A stretch of DNA of 64,000 nt from Streptomyces sp. MBT53 (GCF_016654115.1 NZ_JAEQAZ010000048.1:1-64000), one strand, 5' to 3'. Counted from the stretch's first letter, positions 33,861-42,898 are shown. The notes: a model not told the origin generated them from the sequence alone. Program-made: numbers and translations.

Positions 33861-35042
33861 TCAGGCCTGGGATCCGAACGGTCCGCCGACGCCGAAGGCC
33901 AGCCCGGCGAAGCGCTCGGCGATACGGCGGTGCGTCTCGGCGTCCGGGTGGAGTCGGTCGGGCAGGGGCAGTTCGGCGAAGTCCCGCTCGCCGTAGAGCT
34001 CACGGCCGTCGAGGTGGTGGAGGTGGGGGTCGTCGGCCGAGCGCTGCGCGACGATCCGGGCCAGTTCGTCGCGGATGACGTTGAGGGTCAGCTTCCCGGC
34101 GGCGCGTTCGGCGGGATCGCCCAGCGCGCTGAACTCCAGCCTCCCCTCCCTGAGTCCGGCGAAGTCCAGCAGGCAGGGGCCCGGGGTGTCCTCGTGCATC
34201 GGGCACAGGAGGGGCGAGACGACCAGCAGTGGAGTGGTCGGATGTCCCTCGCGGACGGTGTCGAGGAATCCGTGCACCGCCGGGCCGAAGGCGCGCAGTC
34301 GCATCACGTCGGCGTTGACCAGGTTGATGCCGATCTTGACGCTGAGCAGATCCGCGGGAGTGTCCCGCAGGGTGCGGGCGGTGAACTGGTCCAGCAGCGC
34401 GTTGCCACCGAAGCCGAGGTTGATCAGCTCCACCCCGCCCAGCGCGGCGGCCAGCGCCGGCCAGGTCGTGCTGGGGCTCGCGGCGAACGAGCCGTGGCTG
34501 ATCGAACTGCCGTGATGCAGCCAGACGTTGCGCCCCCGGTCCGGCACCGGTTCGACGGGGGCGTCGGTGCGCAGGGCGACGAGCCGGGTGATCTCGTTGT
34601 ACGGCAACCAGATCTCGACGTCCTTCTCGCGGTCGGGCAGGCCGGTGAAACGGACGGTGCCGACCGGGCCGGGCCGCTCCTTCACCGTCCCCGCGGCCAT
34701 GTCCACCATCCTGACGTTGCCCCCGCTCACGCTCGCCTGCCCTGCGAGCCGCCCGTCGACGAGCAGGTCGTACAGGCCGTCGGGGGCGGGCGGGACGCCC
34801 TCGTAGGTGGTCGTGGTGCGCAGGGTGTCCAGCTCGACGGCGGTGGCCCGGGTGCGGAACACCAGCCGTACGCCCGAGGGTTGGGCCTCCACCGTCGCCA
34901 ACTGCTCGTCGGCGCACTGGGCGCGGGCCCGGGCGGGCAGCCGGTGCGGCAGCAGTCCGTGTGCGGTGTGCTCCAGGTCGAGCGCACCGCGCACGAGGTC
35001 GGGCGTGAAGGGGGTGAGGGTCCATTCCGTGGGCGAGTCCAT
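33861..35042 (-). CDS. SGNH/GDSL-type hydrolase with N-terminal beta domain
   Basis: A 393 aa protein with a beta-sandwich N-terminal half (about 1-165) and an SGNH esterase domain after it. Block I is HHGSSISHGSF with the nucleophile Ser, block III is GFGGNALLD, and block V is LPDRLHPDAETHRR with Asp and His. The two-domain layout is that of carbohydrate-linked SGNH esterases that remove acyl groups from sugars. No signal peptide is present. I preferred the ATG at 35042 (GGAG 4 nt before) over the GTG at 35066, but the choice is not firm. It lies alone between the GH operon and the SDR gene. Confidence 0.82.
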   Translation of the reverse strand: MDSPTEWTLTPFTPDLVRGALDLEHTAHGLLPHRLPARARAQCADEQLATVEAQPSGVRLVFRTRATAVELDTLRTTTTYEGVPPAPDGLYDLLVDGRLAGQASVSGGNVRMVDMAAGTVKERPGPVGTVRFTGLPDREKDVEIWLPYNEITRLVALRTDAPVEPVPDRGRNVWLHHGSSISHGSFAASPSTTWPALAAALGGVELINLGFGGNALLDQFTARTLRDTPADLLSVKIGINLVNADVMRLRAFGPAVHGFLDTVREGHPTTPLLVVSPLLCPMHEDTPGPCLLDFAGLREGRLEFSALGDPAERAAGKLTLNVIRDELARIVAQRSADDPHLHHLDGRELYGERDFAELPLPDRLHPDAETHRRIAERFAGLAFGVGGPFGSQA

Positions 35043-35120
35043 GTCTCCAGCCTGTCCAGGGGACACCCGATCCGCACGTCTCTCCCGCCTTGAGGTACGG
35101 ATATGGCGTTCTCAAATAGC

Positions 35121-35135
35121 GAGAGGTAGCCTCTC
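35121..35135. promoter_or_regulatory. Inverted repeat directly before the SDR frame
   Basis: GAGAGG-TAG-CCTCTC, 6 bp arms, directly abutting the first ATG (35136) of the SDR frame. Its position in the leader or promoter suggests an operator for control of the SDR gene or of the divergent hydrolase. Confidence 0.45.
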
Positions 35136-35168
35136 ATGCGTTCGTCACGTCTCGCCGGGGAGGCCGTC

Positions 35169-35927
35169 ATGACAGGCACGATGCAGGGCAAGGTCGCTGT
35201 GATCAGCGGAGGTTCGACCGGCGTGGGGCGGGCCGTCGGGGCGCAGCTCGCCGAGGACGGGGCGCAGGTGGTGCTGCTCGCCCGGCGTGCCGACCGGCTG
35301 GAGACGGCCGCGCGGGAGATGGCGGGCTCGGTGCTGACGATCCCGACCGATGTCAGCAGCGGCGACAGCGTGCGGGCCGCCTTCGCTCAGGTCGAGGAGC
35401 GCTTCGGGCGGGTGGACATCCTGGTGAACAGTGCCGGCGTCGCCCGCATCCGGGCCATCGAGGAGACCGCGGACGAGGACATCCACGCCTGCGTCGGCAC
35501 CAACCTGCTGGGCCCGATCCACACGATCCGCTCGGCCGTGCCCCTGCTGCGGGCGGCCGGGGGCGGCGACATCCTCAACATCTCCTCCGAGATCACCCTG
35601 GACCACATGCCGCTGATGGCGATGTACGCGGCGAGCAAGCACGGCCTGAACGGCTTCACCGCCGCGATGCACAAGGAGCTGCGCGGCGACGGCATCCGGG
35701 TCGCGCTGGTGATCCTGGGCTCCATCTCGGACAGCGCCTTCATCGAGAACTTCCCCGGCGAGGACCGGCAGCGCGCCGCACCGGTGTGGGAGGCGGACGG
35801 CTATCTGACCAGGGTGGGCGCCATGAAGCCGCTCCCCTCGGCCACCGTCGCCCGCGTGATGGTCCAGCTGCTGGCCACCCCGCCCGAGGTCGTGCAGGAC
35901 GTGGTGCACATCCGCCCGGCCGGCTGA
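35169..35927 (+). CDS. Short-chain dehydrogenase/reductase
   Basis: A 252 aa classical SDR, NADP- or NAD-dependent oxidoreductase of the cytoplasm. The cofactor motif is GGSTGVGRAVG at residues 13-23 (a variant of TGxxxGxG), followed by the NSAG motif, the catalytic Ser in NISSEI, and YAASK with catalytic Tyr and Lys near 155-159. The Arg pair LARRADR after strand 2 suggests NADPH. I chose the ATG at 35169 because GGGGAGG lies 6 nt upstream; an in-frame ATG at 35136 has no RBS. The substrate is unknown. Confidence 0.9.
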   Translation: MTGTMQGKVAVISGGSTGVGRAVGAQLAEDGAQVVLLARRADRLETAAREMAGSVLTIPTDVSSGDSVRAAFAQVEERFGRVDILVNSAGVARIRAIEETADEDIHACVGTNLLGPIHTIRSAVPLLRAAGGGDILNISSEITLDHMPLMAMYAASKHGLNGFTAAMHKELRGDGIRVALVILGSISDSAFIENFPGEDRQRAAPVWEADGYLTRVGAMKPLPSATVARVMVQLLATPPEVVQDVVHIRPAG

Positions 35928-35965
35928 GGACCGCGGGCCGCGCCATGCGGCAACCTTGGACACCC

Positions 35966-35982
35966 CATAAGTCGGCCTTATG
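35966..35982. terminator. Short inverted repeat after the SDR gene
   Basis: CATAAG-TCGGC-CTTATG, 6 bp arms and a 5 bp spacer, about 40 bp after the SDR stop and 93 bp before the ferredoxin reductase ATG. It is short and AT-rich, so an operator is as likely as a terminator. Confidence 0.35.
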
Positions 35983-36010
35983 AGGTCATAGATCGGACCC
36001 GCGTACTGGG

Positions 36011-36029
36011 TTAGGCATGCCTTAGCTTA
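36011..36029 (+). promoter_or_regulatory. Possible iron box (DmdR/IdeR-like)
   Basis: TTAGGCATGCCTTAGCTTA matches the 19 bp iron box consensus at 12 positions by my count, with TTAGGC repeated twice more in the vicinity. It lies 46 bp before the FprA-type gene. The match is partial, so the call is tentative. Confidence 0.45.
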
Positions 36030-36074
36030 GGCTTCCCGTCGAGTCGCTTGTCATCGTTCGAAGGGAACCTGATC

Positions 36075-37439
36075 ATGCCGCGCCCCCTGCGGGTAGCCAT
36101 CGTCGGAGCCGGTCCCGCCGGGATCTACGCCGCCGACGCCCTGCTCAAGTCCGAGGTGGCCGCCGAACCCGGTGTGTCCATCGACCTCTTCGAGCGGATG
36201 CCCGCGCCCTTCGGCCTGATCCGGTACGGCGTCGCCCCCGACCACCCGCGCATCAAGGGCATCATCACCGCCCTGCACCAGGTGCTGGACAAGCCGCAGA
36301 TCCGTCTCTTCGGCAACGTCGACTACCCGACCGACATCAGCCTCGACGACCTGCGCTCCTTCTACGACGCGGTGGTCTTCTCCACCGGCGCCACCGCCGA
36401 CCGCGAGATGTCCATACCGGGCATCGAGCTCGACGGCTCCTACGGCGCCGCCGACTTCGTCTCCTGGTACGACGGCCACCCGGACGTCCCGCGCACCTGG
36501 CCGCTGGAGGCCGAGAAGGTCGCCGTCCTGGGTGTCGGCAACGTGGCTCTCGACGTGGCCCGCGTGCTCGCCAAGACCGGCGACGAACTGCTGCCGACCG
36601 AGATCCCGCCGAACGTCCACGAGGGCCTCAAGGCCAACAAGGCGCTTGAAGTCCACGTCTTCGGCCGCCGGGGCCCGGCGCAGGCGAAGTTCTCCCCGAT
36701 GGAGCTGCGCGAGCTGGACCACTCCCCCAACATCGAGGTCATCGTCGACCCCGAGGACATCGACTACGACGAGGGCTCGATCACCACGCGTCGTGGCAAC
36801 AAGCAGGCCGACATGGTCGCCAAGACCCTGGAGAACTGGGCGATCCGCGATGTCGGCGACCGCCCGCACAAGCTGTTCCTGCACTTCTTCGAGTCGCCCT
36901 CCGAGATCCTCGGCGAGGACGGCAAGGTCGTCGGCCTGCGCACCGAGCGCACCGCCCTCGACGGCACCGGCAACGTCAAGGGCACCGGCGAGTTCAAGGA
37001 CTGGGACGTCACCGCGGTCTACCGCGCGGTCGGCTACCTCTCCGACAAGCTCCCCAAGCTGCCCTGGGACATCGACTCGGGCACGGTCCCGGACGAGGGC
37101 GGCCGGGTCATCCAGGAGACCGGCGAGCACCTCCAGTCGACGTATGTGACGGGCTGGATCCGGCGCGGCCCGGTCGGTCTGATCGGTCACACCAAGGGCG
37201 ATGCCAACGAGACGGTCGCGAACCTGCTCGACGACCATGCCAACGGCCGTTTGCACACACCTGTTTCGCCCGACCCGGAGGCCGTGGAGGCGTTCCTCGC
37301 CGAGCGGAACGTCCGCTTCACCACCTGGGACGGCTGGTACAAGCTGGACGCGGCCGAGAAGGCGCTGGGCGAGCCGCAGGGCCGTGAGCGCGTGAAGATC
37401 GTCGAGCGCGAGGACATGCTCCGGGCGAGCGGCGCGTAG
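36075..37439 (+). CDS. fprA: Ferredoxin/flavodoxin-NADP reductase, FprA type
   Basis: A 454 aa FAD- and NADP-binding reductase of the adrenodoxin-reductase-like group, which passes electrons from NADPH to ferredoxins serving P450s and other iron-sulfur or haem enzymes. The FAD motif is VAIVGAGPAGIYAADALL at residues 6-23; the NADP motif is VAVLGVGNVALDVARVL near 155; GWIRRGPVGLIGHTKGDANE near 360 is the second FAD-binding segment of this family. The length matches mycobacterial FprA. The ATG at 36075 follows GAAGGGA. A possible iron box lies in the promoter, which would fit a role under iron limitation. Confidence 0.9.
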   Translation: MPRPLRVAIVGAGPAGIYAADALLKSEVAAEPGVSIDLFERMPAPFGLIRYGVAPDHPRIKGIITALHQVLDKPQIRLFGNVDYPTDISLDDLRSFYDAVVFSTGATADREMSIPGIELDGSYGAADFVSWYDGHPDVPRTWPLEAEKVAVLGVGNVALDVARVLAKTGDELLPTEIPPNVHEGLKANKALEVHVFGRRGPAQAKFSPMELRELDHSPNIEVIVDPEDIDYDEGSITTRRGNKQADMVAKTLENWAIRDVGDRPHKLFLHFFESPSEILGEDGKVVGLRTERTALDGTGNVKGTGEFKDWDVTAVYRAVGYLSDKLPKLPWDIDSGTVPDEGGRVIQETGEHLQSTYVTGWIRRGPVGLIGHTKGDANETVANLLDDHANGRLHTPVSPDPEAVEAFLAERNVRFTTWDGWYKLDAAEKALGEPQGRERVKIVEREDMLRASGA

Positions 37440-37467
37440 GCCCAACTCCCCTACAGATGAAGCCGTA

Positions 37468-37494
37468 GGGCCCGGCGGGCGTACCGCCGGGCCC
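37468..37494. terminator. Strong bidirectional terminator after fprA
   Basis: Perfect 11 bp stem (GGGCCCGGCGG and its complement) with a 5 nt loop, 28 bp after the fprA stop and 8 bp from the convergent DHFR-like stop. It is followed by CTTC on the plus strand. Confidence 0.88.
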
Positions 37495-37502
37495 TTCGCA
37501 CA

Positions 37503-38060
37503 TCAGCGCACGGCCCTCCCGTACCGGGCGAACACGGTGTGCCCCGGCTTCTCCACCTCCAGGCACTCCAGGTGCGCGGGCGGACCGCCCGCGGCGAAGA
37601 GCCGCTCGCCGGTGCCGACGACGGTGGGGAAGGTGATGAGCCGGTACTCGTCGACCAGATCCTCCGCCATCAGCGTGTGGACGACGCTCAGGCTGCCCAT
37701 GACGATCACCTCGCGCTCCTCGCGTTTCACGGCGTCGGCGAGATCGCCGTCGAGGACGGTCGAGTTCGCCCAGGCCGAGGCGTCGGTCAGGGTGCGGGAG
37801 GCGACCAGTTTCGACGCGGCGTTCATGCGGGCGGCGAACGGGTCGTCGCGGCCCGGCCACAGCCGCGCGAACGCCTCCCACGTGCCACGGCCGAGCAGCA
37901 GCACCCCGTCGCCCAGGGTGTCGGCCAGCCGGAACCTGTCGCCCTCGATCTCCTCGCGGCCGTAGCGGAAGAGCCAGCCGCCGTACGGGGTGCCGTCGGA
38001 CCCGTCGGGGTCGGAGACGACCCCGTCCAGGGTGGTGAACTGAATGACGGTGACGCTCAT
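37503..38060 (-). CDS. Dihydrofolate reductase-like (RibD C-terminal domain) protein
   Basis: A 185 aa protein of the DHFR/RibD-C fold that binds NADPH. The N-terminal MSVTVIQFTTLDGVVSDPDG, then LLLGRGTWEAFARLWPG, then REEREVIVMGSLSVVHTLM and VDEYRLITFPTVVGTGERLF are the usual order. Such stand-alone domains are widespread in actinomycetes and are not the housekeeping folate enzyme. It lies 57 bp downstream of an ECF sigma factor gene on the same strand with its own RBS (AAAGGA), so it is probably in that operon. Confidence 0.88.
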   Translation of the reverse strand: MSVTVIQFTTLDGVVSDPDGSDGTPYGGWLFRYGREEIEGDRFRLADTLGDGVLLLGRGTWEAFARLWPGRDDPFAARMNAASKLVASRTLTDASAWANSTVLDGDLADAVKREEREVIVMGSLSVVHTLMAEDLVDEYRLITFPTVVGTGERLFAAGGPPAHLECLEVEKPGHTVFARYGRAVR

Positions 38061-38117
38061 GATCCATTGTCCTTTCGGTCGATGCTCACCGGTACGTACC
38101 GGCGGCAGCGGCCGAAC

Positions 38118-39056
38118 TCATCGCGGCGGGAGCGGTCGATCCGGGGAAATCCGCCGCGGCAGGTCGAAGGACGCCAGGACCTGCGGCTCGGTGAACACGA
38201 CGTTGCCGGTGACACGGCCGCCTGCGACCGTGAACACCTGGATGCTGTGCAGCCACCGGCTTCCGTCGGGGTCCGCCGCGTACGCGGCGAGCGCGGGCTG
38301 CGAGTTGGCCGTGACCGGCCTCACCATCCAGTCCGTGCCCCGGAGTTCGAAGACGCGGCGCATGAACGCGCCGTAGTGCTCGGTGCCCCGGAACCAGAGC
38401 GGGACCGGCGGCATCTCGAGGACGACCGCATCGGCCAACAGCCGTACGAGGGCGGGGACATCGGCCGCCTCGAAGGCCCGCAGGTAGCGGTCGACCACCT
38501 CGCGCGCCTCGTGGTCGTCCGGTTCGGCAATCGTGTGGTCGTCGCCGATGTCGGTGAGGGCGGCGCGGGCGCGCTGGAGTGTGCTGTTGACGGCCGGGAC
38601 GGAGGTGTCGAGCTGGTCGGCGACTTCGGCGGCGCTGAACTGGAGCACCTCGCGCAGCACGAGCACGGCCCGCTGTCGCGCCGGGAGCCGTTGCAGGGCC
38701 ACGACCAGGGCGAGCCGCATGTCGGTCCGCGCCTCCATGTCGTAGCGCGCGTCGGGGAAGGGCTGGAGCCAGGAGATGTCGGTGGCCGGGGTGAGTGGTG
38801 TCATGGGGTCCTCGCCCGGCGCGCCGAGGCCGGACGGGAGGGGGCGGCGGGCGCGGCCTTCGAGGGCGGTGAGGCAGACGTTGGTGGCGATGCGGTACAG
38901 CCAGGTGCGGACGGACGCGCGGCTCGGGTCGTAGCGCTCGCGGGCCTTCCAGGCGCGCAGCATCGTGTCCTGCACCAGATCCTCGGCCTCGTGGAACGAG
39001 CCCAGCATGCGATAGCAGTACGCCACCAACTCGCCCCGGTACGGCTCGAAGTCCAC
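38118..39056 (-). CDS. ECF sigma factor with SnoaL-like C-terminal domain
   Basis: A 312 aa RNA polymerase sigma factor. Region 2 covers residues 1-70 (YCYRMLGSFHEAEDLVQDTM and VRTWLYRIATNVCL), region 4 covers 115-165 (LPARQRAVLVLREVLQFSAA), and a SnoaL/NTF2-like domain fills 180-305. ECFs with this built-in tail (TIGR02960 or SigJ-like) lack a separate anti-sigma gene, and the tail is thought to modulate activity. No anti-sigma gene is seen here either. It probably drives its own operon with the DHFR-like gene. It is divergent from the DUF1152 gene with only 38 bp between start codons. Confidence 0.9.
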   Translation of the reverse strand: MDFEPYRGELVAYCYRMLGSFHEAEDLVQDTMLRAWKARERYDPSRASVRTWLYRIATNVCLTALEGRARRPLPSGLGAPGEDPMTPLTPATDISWLQPFPDARYDMEARTDMRLALVVALQRLPARQRAVLVLREVLQFSAAEVADQLDTSVPAVNSTLQRARAALTDIGDDHTIAEPDDHEAREVVDRYLRAFEAADVPALVRLLADAVVLEMPPVPLWFRGTEHYGAFMRRVFELRGTDWMVRPVTANSQPALAAYAADPDGSRWLHSIQVFTVAGGRVTGNVVFTEPQVLASFDLPRRISPDRPLPPR

Positions 39057-39094
39057 GCGTCCATCATGGCGTACGGGGCTGTTAACGTCCTCCG

Positions 39095-40060
39095 GTGTTC
39101 TCCCTCCTCGAACCCCCGTTCTTCTCCCGGCTGCGCGACGCGCGCCGGATCCTCGTCGCCGGGGCCGGCGGCGGTTTCGACGTCTACGCGGGGCTGCCCC
39201 TCGCGCTCGCGCTGCGCTCGGCCGGCAAGGAGGTGCACCTCGCCAACCTGTCGTTCGCCGATCTCTACGGCCTCGACCAGGACGTGTGGGTGGAGCCGGA
39301 CGTCGCGGCGGTGGGCCCCGACACGGCGGCGCGGGGGGACTACTTCCCGGAGCGTTCGCTCGCCCGGTGGCTCCGGCTGAACGACATGCCGTCCACGGTG
39401 TACGCGTTCCCGCTGACCGGCGTGCAGCCGCTGCGGGCCGCGTACCGCGCGCTGATCGACCACCTGGGCGGTGTCGACGCCGTCGTGCTCGTCGACGGCG
39501 GGACCGACATCCTCATGCGCGGCGACGAACACGGCCTCGGCACACCGGAGGAGGACATGGTCAGCCTCGCCGCGGTGGACGGGCTCGACGACGTGCCGGT
39601 GCGGCTGGTGGCGTGCCTGGGCTTCGGCATCGACGCGTACCACGGGGTCAACCACGCGCTGGTGCTGGAGAATCTGGCAGCCCTGGAGCGCGAGGGCGCC
39701 TACCTCGGCGCGTTCTCGCTCCCGCGCGAGAGCCGCGAGGGGCAGCTGTACCTCGACGCGGTGGCCCACGCACAGGAGTGCACGCCGGACCACCCGAGCA
39801 TCGTCAACGGTTCCGTCGCAGCCGCCGTACGCGGGGATTTCGGCGACGTCCGCTTCACCGAACGCACGCGTGGCAGCGAGCTGTTCATCAATCCGCTGAT
39901 GTCGCTGTACTTCTGCGTGGACGCTCCGGGGCTCGCGCGCCGCAACCTCTACCTCGACCGGCTGGCGCCAACCGCGTTGATCCGGCAGGTCAGTTCCCGC
40001 ATCGAGGAGTTCCGCGACGAACTGCCCCGGCAGCGCCCACCGCGCGCCTACCCCCACTGA
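39095..40060 (+). CDS. DUF1152 domain protein
   Basis: A 321 aa cytoplasmic protein matching DUF1152: RILVAGAGGGFDVYAGLPL near the N-terminus (a nucleotide-binding-like Gly-rich turn), VVLVDGGTDILMRGDE near residue 140 and FGIDAYHGVNHALVLENL near 180. Function unknown in the family. The GTG start at 39095 has only a weak upstream purine tract, and TAACGT about 8 nt before it hints at a leaderless transcript. It is divergent from the ECF sigma gene and convergent with the large phosphatase gene. Confidence 0.85.
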   Translation: MFSLLEPPFFSRLRDARRILVAGAGGGFDVYAGLPLALALRSAGKEVHLANLSFADLYGLDQDVWVEPDVAAVGPDTAARGDYFPERSLARWLRLNDMPSTVYAFPLTGVQPLRAAYRALIDHLGGVDAVVLVDGGTDILMRGDEHGLGTPEEDMVSLAAVDGLDDVPVRLVACLGFGIDAYHGVNHALVLENLAALEREGAYLGAFSLPRESREGQLYLDAVAHAQECTPDHPSIVNGSVAAAVRGDFGDVRFTERTRGSELFINPLMSLYFCVDAPGLARRNLYLDRLAPTALIRQVSSRIEEFRDELPRQRPPRAYPH

Positions 40061-40078
40061 CCGCCGGACCCGACGTGC

Positions 40079-42157
40079 TCAACTCGCCGGTGTCAGCGCC
40101 TGTTCGGCCCAGATGGTCTTGCCGGTCGCGGTGTGCCGGGTGCCCCAGTCGGCGGTGAGCTGGGCGACCAGGAGCAGGCCCCGGCCGCCCTCGTCGTAGA
40201 TCCGGGCCCGGCGAAGGTGGGGCGAGGTGGAGTTGCCGTCGGAGACCTCGCAGATGAGCGTACGGTCGAGGATCAGGCGGAGTTGGATCGGTTCGGCGCC
40301 GTAGCGGATCGCGTTGGTGACGAGTTCGCTGACGACCAGTTCGGTGACGAAGGCCTCCTCCGTCAGTCCCCAGGCGTCGAGTTGGGCGGTGGCGAGCCTG
40401 CGGGCCTCGGAGACGCCCTCGAAGTCGGCTGCCAGGTCCCAGACTTGGACGTGGTCGGCGTCAAGTGCCTTGGTGCGCGCGAGCACCAGGGCCACGTCGT
40501 CGCCGGGGTGCTTCGGCAGCAGCGCGGAGAGCACCTGGTCGCAGCGGTCCTCCAGGGTGGAGCGCGATCCGGCCAGGGCCTGGCGCAGCCGGGAGATGCC
40601 GAGGTCCGGGTCCCGGTCGGCGGACTCCACCAGGCCGTCCGTGTACAGGGCGACGAGGGTGCCCTCCGGCAGTTCGAGTTCGGTGGTCTCGAAGGGCAGG
40701 CCGCCCACGCCCAGGACCGGGCCGACGCCGATGTCGACCACCTGCGTGGTGCCGTCCGGCAGGACGAGGACGGGCGGGGGGTGACCGGCACTGGCGGCGC
40801 TCAGCATCCGCGACACCGGGTCGTAGACGGCGTACAGACAGGTCGCCCCGGTGCCGCCGACGCCGGCCCGCCCGCCGTTCTCGTCGTCGCCGCCGAGCCG
40901 CAGGACCAGGTCGTCGAGGTGGGCCAGCAGTTCGTCGGGCGGAAGGTCGACGTCGGCGAGCGTCTGGACCGCGGTGCGCAGCCGCCCCATGGTCGCGGAG
41001 GCCTGGATGCCGTGGCCGACCACGTCACCGACGACCAGGCCCACCCGCGCGCCGGAGAGCGGGATGATGTCGAACCAGTCGCCGCCGACACCTGCCCGCG
41101 AGTCGGTGGGCAGATAGCGGCAGGCGACGTCGACCGCCGACTGCGGGGACGTGCCGCGCGGCAGCAGGCTCTCCTGGAGGGTGAGCGCGGTGGAGCGCTC
41201 CCTCGTGTAGCGGCGGGCGTTGTCGACGCAGAGGGCGGCCCGGCCGGCGATCTCCCGCGCCAGCGCGAAATCGTCCTGCGTGAAGGCGTCGGGCCGGGTG
41301 CGCAGCAGCACGGCGACGCCCAGTGTGGTGCCGCGCGCGATCAGCGGCACCGCCAGCAGTGAGGTGACGACGAAGCCCCGCATCTTCGCGGCCCGCGCCG
41401 GGACGCCCGCGATCCACCGGTCGAAGTCCGGGTCGCCGCTCCCGCTGAGCACCGGACGGCCGGTGTGCAGGGCGCGGGCGGGCGGTGAGAACGGCGGGTA
41501 GGCGTCGCTGGCGCCCAGGCCGATCACGGCCTCCGGGGTCCCCGGCTCGGTGGACAGATGCGCGGTCCGGCGCAGCACGACGTCCGCGTCGAGGCCGCCG
41601 TCCTCGGGCTCCTCGCCGTGCATCACCGCCTCCAGCAGGTCCACGCTCGCGAAGTCGGCGAAGCGCGGGACGACCAGTTCGGCGAGTTCGCGCGCGGTGC
41701 GATCGAGGTCGAGGGTGGTACCGACGGAGACGGCGGCCTCGTCGAGCACCGCGAGCCGCTGCCGGGCCCAGTGCTGCTCGCTGCTGTCGAACCCGGCCAT
41801 GCCTACGGCGCAGACCTCGCCCCGGTCGTCCCGGACCGGCCACAGCTCCAGGTTCCAGGCGTGCTCGCGGATTCCGGACGGGGCGCGGGTGTAGCTCTCG
41901 TAGTGCGCGGGTTTGCCCGTGGCCGCCACATCGCGCAGTGCCTGGAGGGTGCCCAGCTGGTCGACGTCCTCGGGCAGCCCGTACGGGAAGGCGTGGCCGC
42001 GCAGGGCCTCCTCGCCGAGCCCCATCACCTCGCAGGCCACGGCGTTGAGCCGCAGATACCGCTGGGAGGCGTCGAACACCGACATCGAGAACGACGCCTG
42101 CCGGAACGCGCGCTCCGTCAGTGCGCGCTCGTCGTCGTCCCCGCGGGCGGGATCCAT
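40079..42157 (-). CDS. PAS-GAF-SpoIIE phosphatase-HATPase sensor protein
   Basis: A 692 aa cytoplasmic signalling protein that carries both arms of a partner-switching system. The order is: PAS domain (about 20-120, FDASQRYLRLNAVACEVMG), GAF domain (about 135-310), PP2C/SpoIIE phosphatase (about 330-550, with GVGGDWFDIIPL, VGDVVGHGIQASA, AGHPPPVL, YTDGLVESADRDPD and HPGDDVALVL), and a C-terminal RsbW-like HATPase (about 560-690, SELVTNAIRYG and DEGGRGLLLV). The ATG at 42157 or the GTG at 42178 could start it; a GGGAG lies 12 nt before the ATG. The substrate is inferred to be a STAS anti-anti-sigma protein encoded elsewhere. Confidence 0.9.
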   Translation of the reverse strand: MDPARGDDDERALTERAFRQASFSMSVFDASQRYLRLNAVACEVMGLGEEALRGHAFPYGLPEDVDQLGTLQALRDVAATGKPAHYESYTRAPSGIREHAWNLELWPVRDDRGEVCAVGMAGFDSSEQHWARQRLAVLDEAAVSVGTTLDLDRTARELAELVVPRFADFASVDLLEAVMHGEEPEDGGLDADVVLRRTAHLSTEPGTPEAVIGLGASDAYPPFSPPARALHTGRPVLSGSGDPDFDRWIAGVPARAAKMRGFVVTSLLAVPLIARGTTLGVAVLLRTRPDAFTQDDFALAREIAGRAALCVDNARRYTRERSTALTLQESLLPRGTSPQSAVDVACRYLPTDSRAGVGGDWFDIIPLSGARVGLVVGDVVGHGIQASATMGRLRTAVQTLADVDLPPDELLAHLDDLVLRLGGDDENGGRAGVGGTGATCLYAVYDPVSRMLSAASAGHPPPVLVLPDGTTQVVDIGVGPVLGVGGLPFETTELELPEGTLVALYTDGLVESADRDPDLGISRLRQALAGSRSTLEDRCDQVLSALLPKHPGDDVALVLARTKALDADHVQVWDLAADFEGVSEARRLATAQLDAWGLTEEAFVTELVVSELVTNAIRYGAEPIQLRLILDRTLICEVSDGNSTSPHLRRARIYDEGGRGLLLVAQLTADWGTRHTATGKTIWAEQALTPAS

Positions 42158-42330
42158 GGGTTCAGTGTGCTCCCGCACCCGGACGCCAACAACCGGGCGC
42201 CTGACCGGGGCGAACGGGCCCGACGGGATCGAACGAATACTTGGGGTCCGTAAATGCTGTGAAGTGCCCCACGACGGGTAGTTCTTAACTCAGCGCCTCT
42301 TCCGCGTGAACACCTCCACTCAAAGGAACT

Positions 42331-42873
42331 GTGGTCTTGGCTCTCGCGTACCCTGACGCCCCGTCAGCCCGTCGACCCGGGCGTACCTGGACTATTCGCA
42401 TCACAGGTCACCGCGACCGCACCGCCTCGGTCAGCTGCTCCTCCGGGTGCGGCATGCCCGTCCGGTCGCGTGACATCCCGGCCCTGCGCCGCTTCGCCGA
42501 AGCCCATGCGGCGGCCCACGTCAGAGCGGCGACCGTACGCCCCGACGCGGCCTGCGGCTGCCGTCGGCAGCGGTGTGCGGCGCACGAGGGGACCCGGGTC
42601 GACTGCTCGGGCTCGGTGCTGCTCGTGCTGCGGCACGATCCGGCGGTCGGCCAGGTGTGGACCCTGTCCGAGGTCTGCGCGGCCTGCGCCTCGCTGATGA
42701 CCCACACCCGGGTCGTCGGCAAGCCCGCGCCGCGCACCCGGCCGCCGCGCGAGGAGGCGGTCGTGCCGCTGCAGGCATCGCCCCCGGCGAGCGCGCGCTC
42801 GGTACCGGCCGGATTCAGCGCGCCACCGGCCGAGGCGGGTGTGCCGTCCAGGCCGGACCGTCGGCGGCGGTGA
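42331..42873 (+). CDS. Cys/His-rich hypothetical protein
   Basis: A 180 aa protein that I do not recognise. The middle part (about 33-125) has eight Cys in the order SCSSGC, ACGCRRQRC, VDC, EVCAAC, with several His between (HRD, HAAAHV, CAAHE), which suggests one or two structural zinc sites. The N- and C-termini are Pro/Arg-rich and probably disordered. AAAGGA lies just before the GTG at 42331 (3 nt) and 9 nt before an in-frame TTG at 42337, so the start may be the TTG. It stands alone, divergent from the large phosphatase gene. Confidence 0.6.
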   Translation: MVLALAYPDAPSARRPGRTWTIRITGHRDRTASVSCSSGCGMPVRSRDIPALRRFAEAHAAAHVRAATVRPDAACGCRRQRCAAHEGTRVDCSGSVLLVLRHDPAVGQVWTLSEVCAACASLMTHTRVVGKPAPRTRPPREEAVVPLQASPPASARSVPAGFSAPPAEAGVPSRPDRRRR

Positions 42874-42898
42874 CGTGTGCGGTGCGGGACACACGGAA

